In this document: in pieces, positions 32,481 through 44,290 of the stretch
Numbering within the stretch: the stretch's first letter is position 1
Layout: every line of letters begins with the position of its first letter
Assembly (NCBI GenBank): GCA_032622095.1
Contig: CP136068.1
Span: forward strand, 113,845,546 to 113,909,545
Source: Siphonodentalium dalli
Taxonomy: Eukaryota; Mollusca; Scaphopoda; Gadilida; Siphonodentaliidae
Length of the DNA: 64,000 nucleotides
Reading direction: 5' to 3'
The notes under the pieces: model-generated
What the model was told of the DNA's origin: nothing
The model's input: the letters and a program-made list of their open reading frames with translations, nothing else
Database searches by the model: none
Position numbers and translations under genes: made by a program

Positions 32481-32839
32481 TTTATCTTCTATTAAAAAAT
32501 CAGAGATCCCTAGTCAATCTAAAATATGATTGAGTGAAAGGTTATCGTGCTTGAATATGCTTTAATAGCTGCATATTCTAGAATTCTAGAATTTAACCTA
32601 GATAATCAGCATCCAGCAAGCGGATGACCGACATACACTTCATAACCCGCGTAATCAGAAAATAAATTGTATGGATGTCAACGAACTTTTAACGTCTTAT
32701 GTTTGGCTTTTTGTTGAGTAAAATACGTCTACGAAAATAGACAATACTAGCCGATGTGCCCCTTCTTCGTCCGGGATATTTAGGGATTTATTTGTGATCG
32801 TCTCCGCCTGGATAAACTATTGTTCGATGGACCGGAAAC

Positions 32840-33295
32840 ATGCCTATATGAGCCAATATGGTCAAGGTCAAGGACACGATCGTACGTGAAATTGGACCCA
32901 CCCATATTGTTCCCGGGATCAAAGTAGGCCTACATTATACCAAATTTGAATCGTATCGGTCGACGTCAGAAACATACCTATATGAGCGTATATGAGCGAG
33001 GTCAAGGTCAAGGACACGGTCGCAAGTGAAATTGTACCCGCCCATATTGTTCTCGTGATCAAAGTAGACCCAGCTACCAAATTTGAGTGGGATCGGTCGA
33101 TGTCCAGAAACATGCCTATATGAGCGTATTTGTGCGCGGTCAAGGCCAAGGACACGGTCGCACGTGAAATTGGACCCGCCCATATTGTTCCCCGGATCAA
33201 AGTAGGCCTACACACCAAATTTGAGTCGGATCGGTAGAGCAGTTTTTCGAGTCTATAACACAAATGCATACATACAGACAGAAGTTCCAAAATAT
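32840..33295. repeat. ~130-140-bp tandem repeats, three copies
   Basis: GGTCAAGGTCAAGGACACG, GTGAAATTGGACCC, CCCATATTGTTCC, GATCAAAGTAGGCC and CCAAATTTGAGT recur in order three times (near 32862, 32998, 33139). The last copy ends GCAGTTTTTCGAGTCTATAACACAAATGCATACATACAGACAG, given here by its parts, a phrase typical of dispersed repeats of marine invertebrates. Minus-strand open frames here (32919-33347) are repeat translations. Confidence 0.85.
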
Positions 33296-33299
33296 ATAA

Positions 33300-33820
33300 C
33301 AGATAAAATTCAAGACAGATAACTCTATACATCCCGTCCACGCTCACGCTTTCCGAAGTCCAGCGCTATGAAATGTCACTATTGTTAACCGTCTATTGAC
33401 TCATGGAAATGTCGGGCCTGCAAAACGCGTTATTTTTCAAACTAGCTGGCGACTTTGTGAATTTTGATAGGCGTAACACAGGTCATTGAATAAGCATAGA
33501 AGGCAGTGTAATTCATCGAAATTAATGACAAGTGGTGCAAATTTCAACTTAATGCATAGTTTGTTGTGTTTATATTTGTATACTTTCACAAAATTGGCAG
33601 TTTGAACCATGTACTATGGCAAATATTAGCCATAGGTTTACCCGTATAGAACGATTAAATGCGGAGAGAACCGACTCGATCAGGAGAGAATCCAAACAAT
33701 TATCAAAATTCGCTATTTCGTTATTAACAAGCTCATTGGTGCCACAGATTGCGATATAATTGAAAATAACTAATCGAATTATCACCCAGATGCCTCAAAA
33801 TTGCGTTTTAACTGTCAAAA
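33300..33820. other. Non-coding, nothing recognised
   Basis: A minus-strand open frame (33570-33785) has no domain. No repeat boundary could be placed. Confidence 0.3.
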
Positions 33821-33824
33821 AGTC

Positions 33825-33945
33825 GTGAAAATGTATAATTTCGATCATCAGGAACCGTCACAAATCAGTCAAGAACCATCACAAACCGGCGATAGAACGA
33901 TTTCCAATGTAACAGTTCCTACAGAGTGCATAAATTCGTGTTTTT
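33825..33945 (-). repeat. Inverted diverged copy of 28.8-kb repeat
   Basis: The minus strand reads TGCACTCTGTAGGAACTGTT, ACATTGGAAATCGTTCTATC, GCCGGTTTGTGATGGTTC and GACGGTTCCTGATGATCGAA, matching the 28771 and 28912 copies with about one difference in ten bases. Confidence 0.85.
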
Positions 33946-33949
33946 TGTT

Positions 33950-36035
33950 TTAACTCCCATGTCATGATTATCCAAAGAAGGACGTATAGATCCCGTGCCA
34001 AAATTTTCACAATAAATGTGTATTTCTTACCAAATTGCGTGCTATCGTTATCGTAGTTTGGATTTCGATATTGATTGATTGGCAATAACTGCCATACAAA
34101 TACATGATCTGAACTAGTGAAAGGCTTGAATGACTCTTTGATTGATGACAACACTGCTTCAAGATTGTTAAAAGAATCTTAATTGTGTTTTGGAAAAGTG
34201 TGATCAACCATTTGTAAGAACTGATATGAACCTATTGGCCGAGATTAGTTTTATGTCATATATACGTTCATAGCCAAATCGCCAAAATGGCCAGTGTATT
34301 ATATATATTCTACCTTGGCCTATTTCAAGTTGATTGTTCCCTGCCTGATTGGAGATAACAACACTTGTATTCATTAGGCTGGTCATTCGTGTACATTTCA
34401 TACAGTTATTCATTTCCAAGCAATTTGTATGTTTGCTGCTAACGCTCTTACAAATATTTCCCTTAAACATATATGATCAAACTCATCTTTTGACATTTTA
34501 TGGTTAAATAAGATGCATGATGTGGTCGTCAGATAGCATATACTCCTTCATGAGGTATACAAACTTAACAATTATTTGAAGTAGTCTTCTGTATATGTTC
34601 ATCTAAACTGTCCACATACGGAGGCGTGGAGATCCATTATGATTTAAAAGAGATGGATAGTAGCGATTTTGGGCAGAACATGTTGTTATGATTCCATCAA
34701 ATGCAAGTAACAATTTTTTGTGTAAAATAATATGGAAACCGACGAATTGTCTTTTCATTGAGCTGATCAAACAAAATGGTATTTTATTATTACTTTGAAG
34801 GGGTCTACTTCTGCCTATAACCAATCAGGAACTATATTACAATGAACCATGATTGTCGACTGTTTTCTCAATTATTCTCTCCGCTATAAACAAGAGTGTG
34901 CCTTCAGAATAATGCCAGCTAATCATACAGGGGAGGAACCAGGGGATGTAACTCGCCTATATTATTTCAAATGACACAGTGAAACCTGGAACCTTTGTTA
35001 TGAAACCACTCGACTTAGTCGCGTTTGACTTCGATCTGGTCTCATGGGTCCTCGGATGACTGGAATTCAGATCTGATAAAACGTATTGAATGGTCAAACA
35101 GGGGCAGACGGTTGCAACTTTTCATACAACAAATGCACCAAATATCCCATTTAAATTGATTTAATGAAACTTTTTGGAAACTACCTCATCGCTTAGTCTC
35201 ACAATTGATGTGAGACATCTTTGGGTGATTAAAATTAAGACTTCTTAAAATGGAAGCAATTGATCAATGAATGGCGGTGTTAGGGAATTCACTAACATTG
35301 TCCACTCCAAAAATAATTGAAACTACAGTGTACTCTTTAAAATACAATTTGAACTGTTCAATTCAGATTGATATGTGGATTATTACTTTTATGTTATATA
35401 TAATATGAGTTACATGTTGTGATATTATAGAATGTCAATTATATAGACATTCACTGAGTTTAAATCATATCGATCTAATATTCATTCATTTAATCACATT
35501 AAACTTTTTGTGCTATATATATAAATTGGAGGAACGTGGTATTGCTTGACATGGTCAGTGGTATTACGAACTTTCACGCTGGCGATTGATTGGTTATATT
35601 TATGCGTGTTGAATTCTTAAAGGTTTTAACTTATGGTTTTGAGAAAAAAAGATAATTAAATACACATTTCTCTGGAAAATGTTCAACCATATGGATGCAT
35701 GCAAATGAATCATAAATCACTGTGGAATAACTGTAAATCTATCTGTTGTAAACTGGGAATGACCAGTTTCTCTCAGTCACGTTAGTCTAATGGCCACACG
35801 ATTGAATGTGTTGATATAATACTGGGGAACATAGGACATTCACAAACACAGTCTTCACTGTTGTGTTATGTTGGCAATTTGCATACTGGGTGGGCAATAT
35901 ATAGGGGTGGCAAACATTGACATTTAATCATAGCCCACATGCTATAAAAATGGACGCAGAACACTCGTTACTTACATCTAATATTTGAGGCTAAATGTTG
36001 CCAGTTATAAAAAGGCATTGTTTGTAGTCAGGACG
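33950..36035. other. Unannotatable A+T-rich stretch
   Basis: About 2 kb with only short open frames on either strand (33879-34470 and 34603-34824 minus). I see no domain, splice-linked exon or clear repeat. This is the longest stretch in the window with nothing I can identify. Confidence 0.35.
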
Positions 36036-36039
36036 TGTT

Positions 36040-36420
36040 TTAATCAAAGGGCTGTTGTGTCATGTTGCTTCCGTTAAGTGACCTAAAACAAATGGCCACC
36101 ATTCAAAATAAAGCAGCTATTGTTCAACAATATATTGTTTTACCAAGCTCAAATTATGTGCTAATAATCATGTTATCTTTAGATTATTGGCTCTGCTGAA
36201 AATGGCGGCCATCTTGAAAATGGTGGCCATCTTGGATTTATGCGTGGTTTGTCAAAAAAGATCGTTAAGTGACCCACACTGATCACCCGTGCCAAATATC
36301 ATGCTTGTATCACCTATTGAACGATTTGACACTTATCCGCCCTACTAAGAGTGTGTTTGTTAAGCGAAGAAAGGAAACAATTTTTATGCAGTTTAATTTA
36401 AGGTAAAAAATTGCGAGCCA
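36040..36420. repeat. Dispersed repeat with ATGGCGGCCATCTTG motifs
   Basis: AAATGGCCACCATTC, AAATGGCGGCCATCTTG and AAATGGTGGCCATCTTGG occur along with CCGTTAAGTGACC and its variant TCGTTAAGTGACC. The phrase TGCCAAATATCATGCTTGTA is of a kind often found in invertebrate interspersed repeats. No open frame. Confidence 0.5.
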
Positions 36421-36945
36421 CTTTAAGTGTTCGTGTAGCTATACATGGGAATCCATGGAGAGATACAAGCACATGTCTTATACATGTACCAGCAACTGAC
36501 CACTCACCTTCGACCAATCCAATTAGAATCTGTGTGCACACGCCGACGAGAAGAGAGAAACACATCCTGATGCTATTTGCTTTCACGGCCATGTTTCATT
36601 CGATATCAGTCTGTCGGGAGAAATGAGCCTCACGGTTATATTTTCCCCTATACCTACGTTTCAATGGCAATATCTCGTGTGGTGATTATACGTCAACCTA
36701 TCGAACATTGAGTTGTTGAAAGTGTCAACGCCCATGTATTGTTATTCTGAAAGGACTACACTTTCAATAATTCCCGTTCACATTCTTACTGTGAGAAATC
36801 GATTACCACACTGTGCTTTAAGATTACTTTATGGTGTTTGACCACGCATAATATCAACAATTACAGGCCTGAGAATGGGTTTAGGCCGAAGGTATGACGA
36901 GTATATCACTGACGGGAGTTGCGCTGCTGCAGCATTAAAGGTCCA
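36421..36945. other. Short open frames, not supported
   Basis: Two overlapping open frames (36398-36592 minus and 36411-36626 plus) translate the same DNA in opposite directions. Neither has a domain. Confidence 0.3.
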
Positions 36946-36947
36946 TA

Positions 36948-37080
36948 CCAGTGCATTATCTTATATATGCGAGTCTCCCACAGAGAGCCTCGTATATATA
37001 AGAGAATGCACTGGCTTACAAGATCAAGGTAAATATTGTTTGGCCAATGCATTTTCTTATATACATGTATGCGAAATTTT
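36948..37080. repeat. 67-bp hairpin plus third half-arm
   Basis: CCAGTGCATTATCTTATATA at 36948 pairs with TATATAAGAGAATGCACTGG ending at 37014, around a CTCCCACAGAGAG loop. A third, diverged arm (CCAATGCATTTTCTTATATA) starts near 37042. The plus-strand frame 36875-37177 runs through the hairpin and is not a gene. Confidence 0.8.
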
Positions 37081-37084
37081 AGGA

Positions 37085-40000
37085 AGATCCAGTCATGAAA
37101 GTGTCAACGTTAGATTCCCAATTTACACTACATCGTACCCATCATCTCACTTTTCAGGCAAGCAAAAACTCAAATGATCGTTCTGATAAAGAGAATCCAT
37201 GCTGCCGCTTCCTAAAAGATCATTCTCAATTATTAGTTTTGTAGTTGATTTTGGCATATTACTGATGCATGCGTTTTGTATCATCACGGTGTTTGTGATT
37301 TGTGATTATGTGTCATAACACTCATGGCGATTGCCATTATATTCCTTTGGTTTGCCTGAAGTGGAACATTGACTTAATAAATATGGACTAAGTTCTATTC
37401 AAGTCGGACCGTGTATCTTTAATTTACAGTTGGTGACGTCGTTTTCTCTTGGTTGCATGGTTATGCTTGCGTAATCTATTTGGTTATGTTTTCGATAGGA
37501 ACATACTATCAAACAGCCATCTTTAATAATGATTTGCTGATAAAAAACGGTATAGGCATTTGCATGTACATGTTTGTGACCTGGTCTACCACAACATTGC
37601 ATCGGGTTTGAAATATAAAAAATAGTCAAAATAATATGAGATATCACATTACACATTGGGCAACTCACAATGTGTATTTGCATGAACATATATAATATAA
37701 CGTATTAACGGACATTGTTTTTAATATTTTGTAGATCTTAGGCATATCGTGTGTGAAGGACAACCCACTTGTGCAATTCATCGGATTTAGTTCGCCGGTG
37801 GGTTTAGACAAACTGGATCATCTTCGACGCGGCCAGTTCTCAGTGTAGACATTCGTTGGTGCAAGATACACAAAGTAAAGGGATTGAGACATAATTTGTT
37901 CGACTTAGAGAAGGTCTCGCTTGCCACATTTGTCACACCAAATTAGCATAAAATTTGCAGTTGTGTGTTCTCTTTTTCATGTGTGTATCGTGTCAGGTAT
38001 ATTTGAATTTCATCTTGATGATCATTGCCAAATGTTTTATTCTTGAACGGTTCAAACCTGACTCAATGTGGGGAGGTACCAGAAAGCTACTTTAAGCAGT
38101 GGGTAAACGGGTCACAGCTTCAGCTATGTACCAGTCTTTTGTCCGAAAATTATTTGCAGGGTAGTCCGTTGCGACTGCTGGGCTAGTTGTCGATTATTTG
38201 CTGTTGATATTGCAACTCAAACCAAACAACAACGTATTATTAGTAGGATTGATGACTCACTAAGTTCCAATGGTGCTTCGGTGTGTCATCATACTTGGTC
38301 ATTGTCGTTGATCCAAATGTCAAGAGGCCTTCGGTATTTAGCATTGACAAAAACAACAAAGGTTTTACTGGACAATTCAAATATGTCACACCAATCACGA
38401 CGGGGTCAATAAATGGATATCTCCTGACTGAATGTTCAAGGAAAGTTCAATCTGACGCTCTTTTGCAGTTGCCATCCATATTGCACAAACACAAGCGTTG
38501 GTTACTCCTGGCAATTCATTGAATAGTAAGCAGAGCTGTGTTGAGAACCCGTAATATAGGTGAATCAGAAATATTGGTTGACTCGGTATCATAGGAAGTT
38601 ACAGAAGTCCGTACATTTGCAAAATCAGTTGATGGACAAATGGTCCCTTTCAAGTTACTTCGAGCAGTTGTCTGTTGACCTTCAATTGGTGTGAACATCA
38701 ACCAGAATTCGTGGTTGAGTATATGAAGATAGATGTGAGCACATAAGTTCCAGATCTATCGAAGTTTTTAAATGTCCAGGGTATGGTCATGGCCAGTAAA
38801 AAATAAGGAATCACGAGCACGCTGTTCTATTTCTGGTCATGATTATAGAGATTGTACGAGACAAAAACAAGTTTCAAACTGCCATGGTTCACATTCTGCA
38901 ATCGTGTCCGATGTGTGATCATGAATTCAAGATTTGATGATGTAAGGTCAAGCAAATAGTTGGTGCTCGACCATCAATTCCTCATGTGACATATTAAGCT
39001 GCCGTATCTACAATGAAAGTGTCAATGACATTGTAGATCAACTTGGGATAAAGTTAATTTTTTGCTGAGCAATGTATAGAATGATAAAGAAGTAAATTAG
39101 AGGTCCCCCCGAAAATACATATGACTGGTGATGATCGGATGAGGAATGTGGTCGGTAGGGTGTGCCAAAGGATTTTCTCAGACAAGGAGTAAATTCCAAG
39201 ATGGACTCTGCTGGCCATGTTTTTCAACGGATTTTGGTCAAATTAGGAGGCTCACATCTAGCAGCCACCCCGAAGATCCATGTGAACTTTGGCCATCATC
39301 AGATAATGAATGTGGTCTGGGTCATTCGAAAACAGCTTATTGTGTACTATAATGTTATAACCCTGAACCGGACAATAAAACAGGATGTTATAGACTGCAG
39401 CCTGTGATGATGAAATTATCAGTTGGAAAGTTCCAACTCAATAGAGTGTAAATTTTGTTTGAAATGTTGATCAAGTCGTACATATTGCGTTTTTCCAAAG
39501 TCCTCAAAAGGCGATGCAGTTGGAGGTTCTGAGCCCCTGCATATATGACCTAACATGAACAACTACCATTCCATGAGCATAGAAGACAAACAATATACGT
39601 GTAATGTGATAGCGAGAGACACGACAATTTTAGTCTTGGTTTCAGCGAACATCAAATAGATATTTAATACCAATGTGCTGCAGAAAAACTAGTTACATAC
39701 ATATCAAACTCTTTATTATATTCAGTGAAATTCCAGTGTGAATTGCCGCTTTCAGACTCGAAGTCAATAATGTAACAGTCCTATGTAAGTTACAATTTTA
39801 CATATATCTACATGGTAACCACATACAACTGGCTTGTTTTCAAAACAAAGCGTCTAAATAACAAATTTAAAAGCCGTAAAATAACACCAGCGTGCGCTAC
39901 AGACGTAATATAATAAATACTTGTGTTAAATGTGGAGAGAAGACATGACAGGACCGAAAAAGAAGAAAAAAAACGCACCGCAAAATGTTTGGAAATTAAA

Positions 40001-40350
40001 AAAGCAACGCATTGTTTACAGCGCGTACGAATACGGACTATTTCATATATGTAATTTGCCTCATATACCACAAAGGAGCACGGCGGGTTAGTGTGATTGA
40101 CAGCTCAAAAGAGCATTGCGCAAATGCCCTAAGGAAAAACACAAAGGCGCATGGGCGTGGTTTACTCCTTTTACGCACCGAAGTCGTGCGGAAATGGATT
40201 ACATGTTGTCACAAACAGGCATGGGCGTGGTCTTCTAAGACGCGTGTTGGTAATTATGATCACATCGTGCGTGAATCGGATTAGGACCAGACAAATGGGC
40301 AGTGCCTAACTAAACATTTGCGCATGTGCCTAATAACACATTAACGCATG
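37085..40350. other. 3.2 kb without supported genes
   Basis: Several short open frames (37399-37689 minus, 38283-38522 plus, 38395-38701 minus, 39146-39407 plus, 39808-40071 minus, 40012-40284 plus) show no domain I recognise. The minus-strand pair at 38395-38701 (ANVRTSVTSYDTESTNIS... and PGVTNACVCAIWMATAKERQ) is the least repetitive and could be exonic or a relic of an element. Near 39140-39320 phrases recur (GATGATCGGATGAGGAATG / CATCAGATAATGAATGTGG), suggesting an old tandem duplication. Confidence 0.3.
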
Positions 40351-40357
40351 CCGTAAA

Positions 40358-40806
40358 AACATTATTCAATGCGCAAATCTCGGTGCTGTAATAAGATTAT
40401 GCAACATTCGCGCATGCCATATATTCATATATTGAGTAATAATTAACGAACTGCAACATTTTTGTCCCATCACCATTTATTCGGGCTTTGGCTTTGGCTT
40501 TGGACCGACAAGTTAAACTTGGCTGGGTTAGACATATGTTTGTCATTAATTTTTTTTTTTTTTAAACTTGATACTATTTTTTTTCAAGTTGTCATCATAT
40601 TTTTATTTTTTTTATTTTTTTTAGTATATACGAACATCAATGAAAACAATTACATACATCATCAATTCGCTTTTATACAAAGTATTATCAAAGAAAATGA
40701 TTTCTGTATTTAATTTAATTGTTCTAGTTTTACGTATATGTATGACTAAATGATATCACATTGAAACATTATTCAATGCGCAAATGTCGGTGCTATATAA
40801 TAAGAT
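40358..40806. repeat. 40-bp direct repeats enclosing T-rich segment
   Basis: ATTATTCAATGCGCAAAT, then TCGGTGCT and ATAAGATT, occurs at about 40361-40400 and again at 40766-40806. Between them are T-runs (40552-40622) and a GGCTTTGGCTTTGG repeat. The repeats are too long for a usual target duplication. They may be the ends of an inserted or duplicated block. Confidence 0.6.
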
Positions 40807-40941
40807 TGTTATACGAGAACAAAACATGTAGAATATATTATCATAATCTGTTCAGTTATTGTGTTGAAGTCTCTGCTTTGCCGCGATTTCTAATAGCCAG
40901 AAAAAGCGAAGCATGAATGATCATATTGTCTGGCGCCATGT

Positions 40942-41644
40942 ATGTTAACTGGGTCTGTATACGTCGCAACCCACTATTGGCCTGTTCAACAACTTGGCTA
41001 TTTATGCCACGGACACTTGTATCAGATTTATACCGACCGGACTCCACCGGTCTGGGGCTTACCAGAACACCAGCGGGGCCGGGAAGAGAAGAAGAAAGAA
41101 AAACAAGACACCATCAAGACGCCGCAGGGACGCCGACAGAAAGGCCAAGTGGAAACGGAGAACTGAGAGACGCCCAGTTCTCCCCCACTTGGCCTCTGGC
41201 GCAGACCATCGACCTGTGGCGCCAGCTAGCACCATCAGCAGGGACGCCGACGCTTCTCCGGATGTCCCGGTTGTCGGCGAGGACAGCGGAAATGGGGACA
41301 CCGACGTCACCCCGGACGTCCCCGCCGCTGACTTCGCTGTGGAGATGTCAACACCACCTGACCAGTCTTCACCGGGGGCGGGTTCCACCACCACCGCCCC
41401 TCCGACGCCGGAATGCCTAGAGAGGTCTGCGTCTTCTACACAGGATGAAGAAGTCGAAAAGATCCGAAAAAGAACAAAAGAACTGGAAGAAGAACAGGAA
41501 CATTTTTGGAAAGACCATAACCTGTGGAAAGAAGAACAGCGACTCAGAGAAGAACAACTAACAATGCAGAAAGCTAGACAAGCAACATCACCTCCATCTT
41601 CTAGCGAGAAACCAAAATCAAAAAAAAGAAAAAAGAAGAAATGA
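40942..41644 (+). CDS. Unidentified G+C-rich ORF, basic, with charged helix
   Basis: I do not recognise this protein. The main frame (ATG at 40994, 216 residues) holds an Arg/Lys block at residues 30-60 (KRRRKKNKTPSRRRRDADRK). An acidic Pro/Ser/Thr-rich middle follows (DADASPDVPVVGEDSGNGDTD... STPPDQSSPG). Next is a strongly charged helix at residues 150-195 (EVEKIRKRTKELEEEQEHFW... LREEQLTMQKAR), and last a basic tail KPKSKKRKKKK before TAA. The G+C content and codon use differ sharply from the surrounding A+T-rich DNA. Two other frames are also open (40917-41420, 40942-41166), so a frame change near 41.1 kb is possible and the true start is uncertain. The K-T-P-S-R-R-R-R-D tract recalls Arg-rich tracts in invertebrate retroelement gag/ORF1 proteins (from memory). 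No neighbouring pol was found. It may be an element's last ORF or a host exon. Confidence 0.45.
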
Positions 41645-42045
41645 AAATATTTGTAAAAAAAATTGTTTCTTTTTAAGTATTTTCTTAATTAAAGTCAATA
41701 ACATGAGGGGTGAAGGAGAGGGCCCATCGGCCCTTTCGACCTTCCCGGTGTTAGCCCCCAATGACCTGCCTAAATCAGATTTATATGTATCCATGCTGTA
41801 TCCTAATGTACACCCTGTGTGACCACGGAAATGCATTCTATCCACATAAAATATACAGTGTTTGAATCGTGCCGGTTCTCTAAGTAGTGTGTACAAATGT
41901 AACTTGCAGCTATTGTCGTATATAATCTTTGATGGAATTATCCTAAATCGTCGCATTAAAATGACATCTCAAGACACGTAAGACCCAATAACTTAATATA
42001 CAGAATAGATACATATATTGCCTGAGTGACTAATATTTATATTTG
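41645..42045. other. 3' flank of unidentified ORF
   Basis: It starts with A/T runs and AATTAAAGTCAATAAC (no exact AATAAA). GAGAGGGCCCATCGGCCCTTTC (about 41716-41738), given by its halves AGGGCC/GGCCCT, could form a small hairpin. The rest is non-coding. Confidence 0.35.
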
Positions 42046-42049
42046 TTAC

Positions 42050-42310
42050 AATGAGGTCAAATAGTTGCGAAGCCAGCACCACAATTCTTTTCCTCCATAG
42101 TAAATCTTAAAACAACTTCTAAAGAATTATTAATTCTTCTTATATTTGGTATAAAGCGTCCTTGGTTAACTGGAGTTCAGATTTGTTAACATAACGTCAC
42201 CAAGTTAATTACTTGCGAAGCCACAGCCATAACTATTTCCCTCCATAGTAATTCTCAAAACAACTTCTTAAGAACAATTGACCAGGTCAGTCGCGCAATT
42301 ATTGGAAGAG
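42050..42310 (-). repeat. Inverted relatives of the 61-kb dispersed repeat
   Basis: The blocks AAATAGTTGCGAAGCCAGC and TTACTTGCGAAGCCACAGCC, each followed by CCCTCCATAGTAATTCT, are reverse complements of GGCTCTGCAACTATTTGACC and AATTACTATGGAGGAAAAGA at 61.12-61.18 kb. Two tandem sub-copies are present here. Confidence 0.75.
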
Positions 42311-42319
42311 CCACGGTCA

Positions 42320-42811
42320 ATCATTTTTTTTAAACCAAATTTTACATTTAAATTATTGCTTTATTTAAACAAAAACAAAAAATTAAATGAGAAAATTAAC
42401 TTTTACTACATGCTAAATTTTATCTTTTAGTTATTTCATTTAAATTTTAGTATTTACAGTATACTATGCCCAAATATTTATAATCTGTTGAGTGACCCCA
42501 CAGTCGTTTACTTTGTTAGTAATAATTTGAAGGATTACTTGTTTAAACGCAATTGTTATCAAAATATTTTATGTATTTTTTATAATTTCTATTTATATGT
42601 AATACTATAATCTTGGTGGCGTTACCATTTCTGACTATGGTTTTCTTGTGAGGCATGCGGGTGTGTGGCTTTCCGCAGCATCAATAGAACTGTCAGCGCC
42701 TGCGGGTTTGCCAATACATGGATCACGTTACCGCAGAGCCACACAATGCTCCTTTGTCGGCTTAACTACGGCAAACCCGCCGTGCGCCTTTGTGTTAATC
42801 CCGCTAAATTA
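42320..42811. other. Left flank of the large foldback element
   Basis: A+T-rich up to ~42.6 kb, then a moderately G+C-rich patch with GCGGGTTTGCC (42707) and its inverted counterpart GGCAAACCCGC (42770-42780), plus ACCGCAGAGCCACAC and TGTGTGGCTTTCCGC, forming an imperfect inverted repeat of ~120 bp. No gene seen. Confidence 0.5.
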
Positions 42812-43990
42812 GGGACATGACAATCTGCGGGATGGGATGGGATATGGGACAAAACGACAATCTGCGGGACAGAATTTCAAATTGCGTGGGACGGCCGATA
42901 TCTCGAGGAATACCGGGCGTAGGGGGCTCATTGTGGTGTCTAATGAAAGGTCAATATTCGCCCTATCCACACATATTAACCCCGCCACTGACCGGACATC
43001 AGAAGATGCATTATTTGATCGACAACTGACCTAACATGAGGTGGAATTTGGGATAGAATGACAATCTGCGGGACAGGATTTTCAAATTGCGTGGGACGGC
43101 CGATATCTCGAGGAATACAGCGCGTACAGCGCTCCTTTTGGTGTCTAACGAAAGGTCCACATTCGCCCTATCCACACATATTAACCCCGCCACTGACTGG
43201 ACATCAGAAGATGCATTATTTGATCGACAACTGACCTAACATGAGGTGGAATTTGGGATAGAATGACAATCTGCAGGACAGGATTTTCAAATTGCGTGGG
43301 ACGGCCGATATCTCGAGGAATACAGCGCGTACAGCGCTCCTTTTGGTGTCTAACGAAAGGTCCACATTCGCCCTATCCACACATATTAACCCCGCCACTG
43401 ACCGGACACCGGAAGTTACATTATTCGGTCGACAACTGACCTAACATAAAATGCCACAAACACGAAAAACTGCGTTCGACATTAATGTTTAGAATTTAGA
43501 TTTCTCGATGAATACGCTAGCAAACAACAAGTTTTAGGTATCAAATAACGCAGTGGAATACTGTGCATTCGTTTTAGCTACAATATGGCTGTTTTAGTGC
43601 GAATATTGTAGTGGCGAACATGCAAACACGCGCCGATAAAACAGCTAAAAATAGACTCGATGTTACAATTACAGGATCGATTTCAGCTGGTATATTCAAT
43701 ATAATGGGGCGTACAGTGTATCAAAATGTCGGATTAGACACAGTGAATGTATTTTTTTTCAAAATGAGTCCACTACGCGGTGAAATTGTTGCAGAAATTC
43801 GCTCCAAGATATTCGCACTTATTTTTATTTCAGTTGTGACTAAAAGCCCAGATGCCGGAGCCCGGCGACTAAAAGCCAAGTTACAAAATATATCAACTGG
43901 TTTGAACGAATGAATATGTCAATGGTAAGACTATTCAACAGAATATTCAAATCAAATAGTGTTTATAGACTTAAAAACTTATGTGTCCGC
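42812..43990 (+). repeat. Left inverted arm with three ~205-bp sub-repeats
   Basis: Sub-repeats start near 42817, 43050 and 43258. Each contains ACAATCTGCGGGACAG, GTGGGACGGCCGATATCTCG, AACGAAAGGTCCACATTCGC and CTATCCACACATATTAACCC. The second and third are nearly identical, including identical minus-strand frames at 43011-43193 and 43216-43398. The inner part (43440-43990) is single-copy within the arm and includes the 100-residue frame at 43611-43913. Confidence 0.9.
43611..43913 (+). pseudogene. 100-residue frame in left arm, probably not a gene
   Basis: The frame reads MANMQTRADKTAKNRLDV..., ...RGEIVAEIRSKIFALIFISV and ...AKLQNISTGLNE. Its mirror copy in the right arm (49028-48726) has the same start and end, but the middle third is read in another frame. 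An extra T after GATGTT and a compensating loss in the T-run cause this. Both remain open by chance compensation. Unequal preservation at protein level argues against coding function. Confidence 0.5.
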
Positions 43991-44290
43991 CATTCATATG
44001 CGGTGGAGGTTCTCATATTATCTGCCAGTCATACGCGGGGGAGGTTCTCATATGAACATATTATCTGTCGGTCATACGCGGTGGAGGTTCATGTTATCCG
44101 CAGTCATACGCGAGGGAAGTCCTCCGGTCACACGCGGGGGAGGTTCTGATATGAACATATTATCCACCGGTCATACGCGGTGGATGTTCATTTTATCCAC
44201 CGGGCATATGCGAGGGAGGTTCTCATATTATCCTCCAGTCATATGTTGGGGAGGTTCTCATATGAACACATTATCCGCCGGTCATATCCT
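43990..44290 (+). repeat. Satellite, left block in forward orientation
   Basis: Monomers read GGTCATACGCGGTGGAGGTT then CTCATATGAACATATTATCC. This is the reverse complement of the orientation that fills the rest of the array. The switch lies within about 44280-44300 (CCGCCGGTCATATCCTCCCT then CGGGTGTGACCGG). Confidence 0.9.

Noticed and set aside
38395-38701. Minus-strand adjacent frames as exons or an element protein
   Set aside because: The frames differ and no known motif is visible; support is too weak to name.
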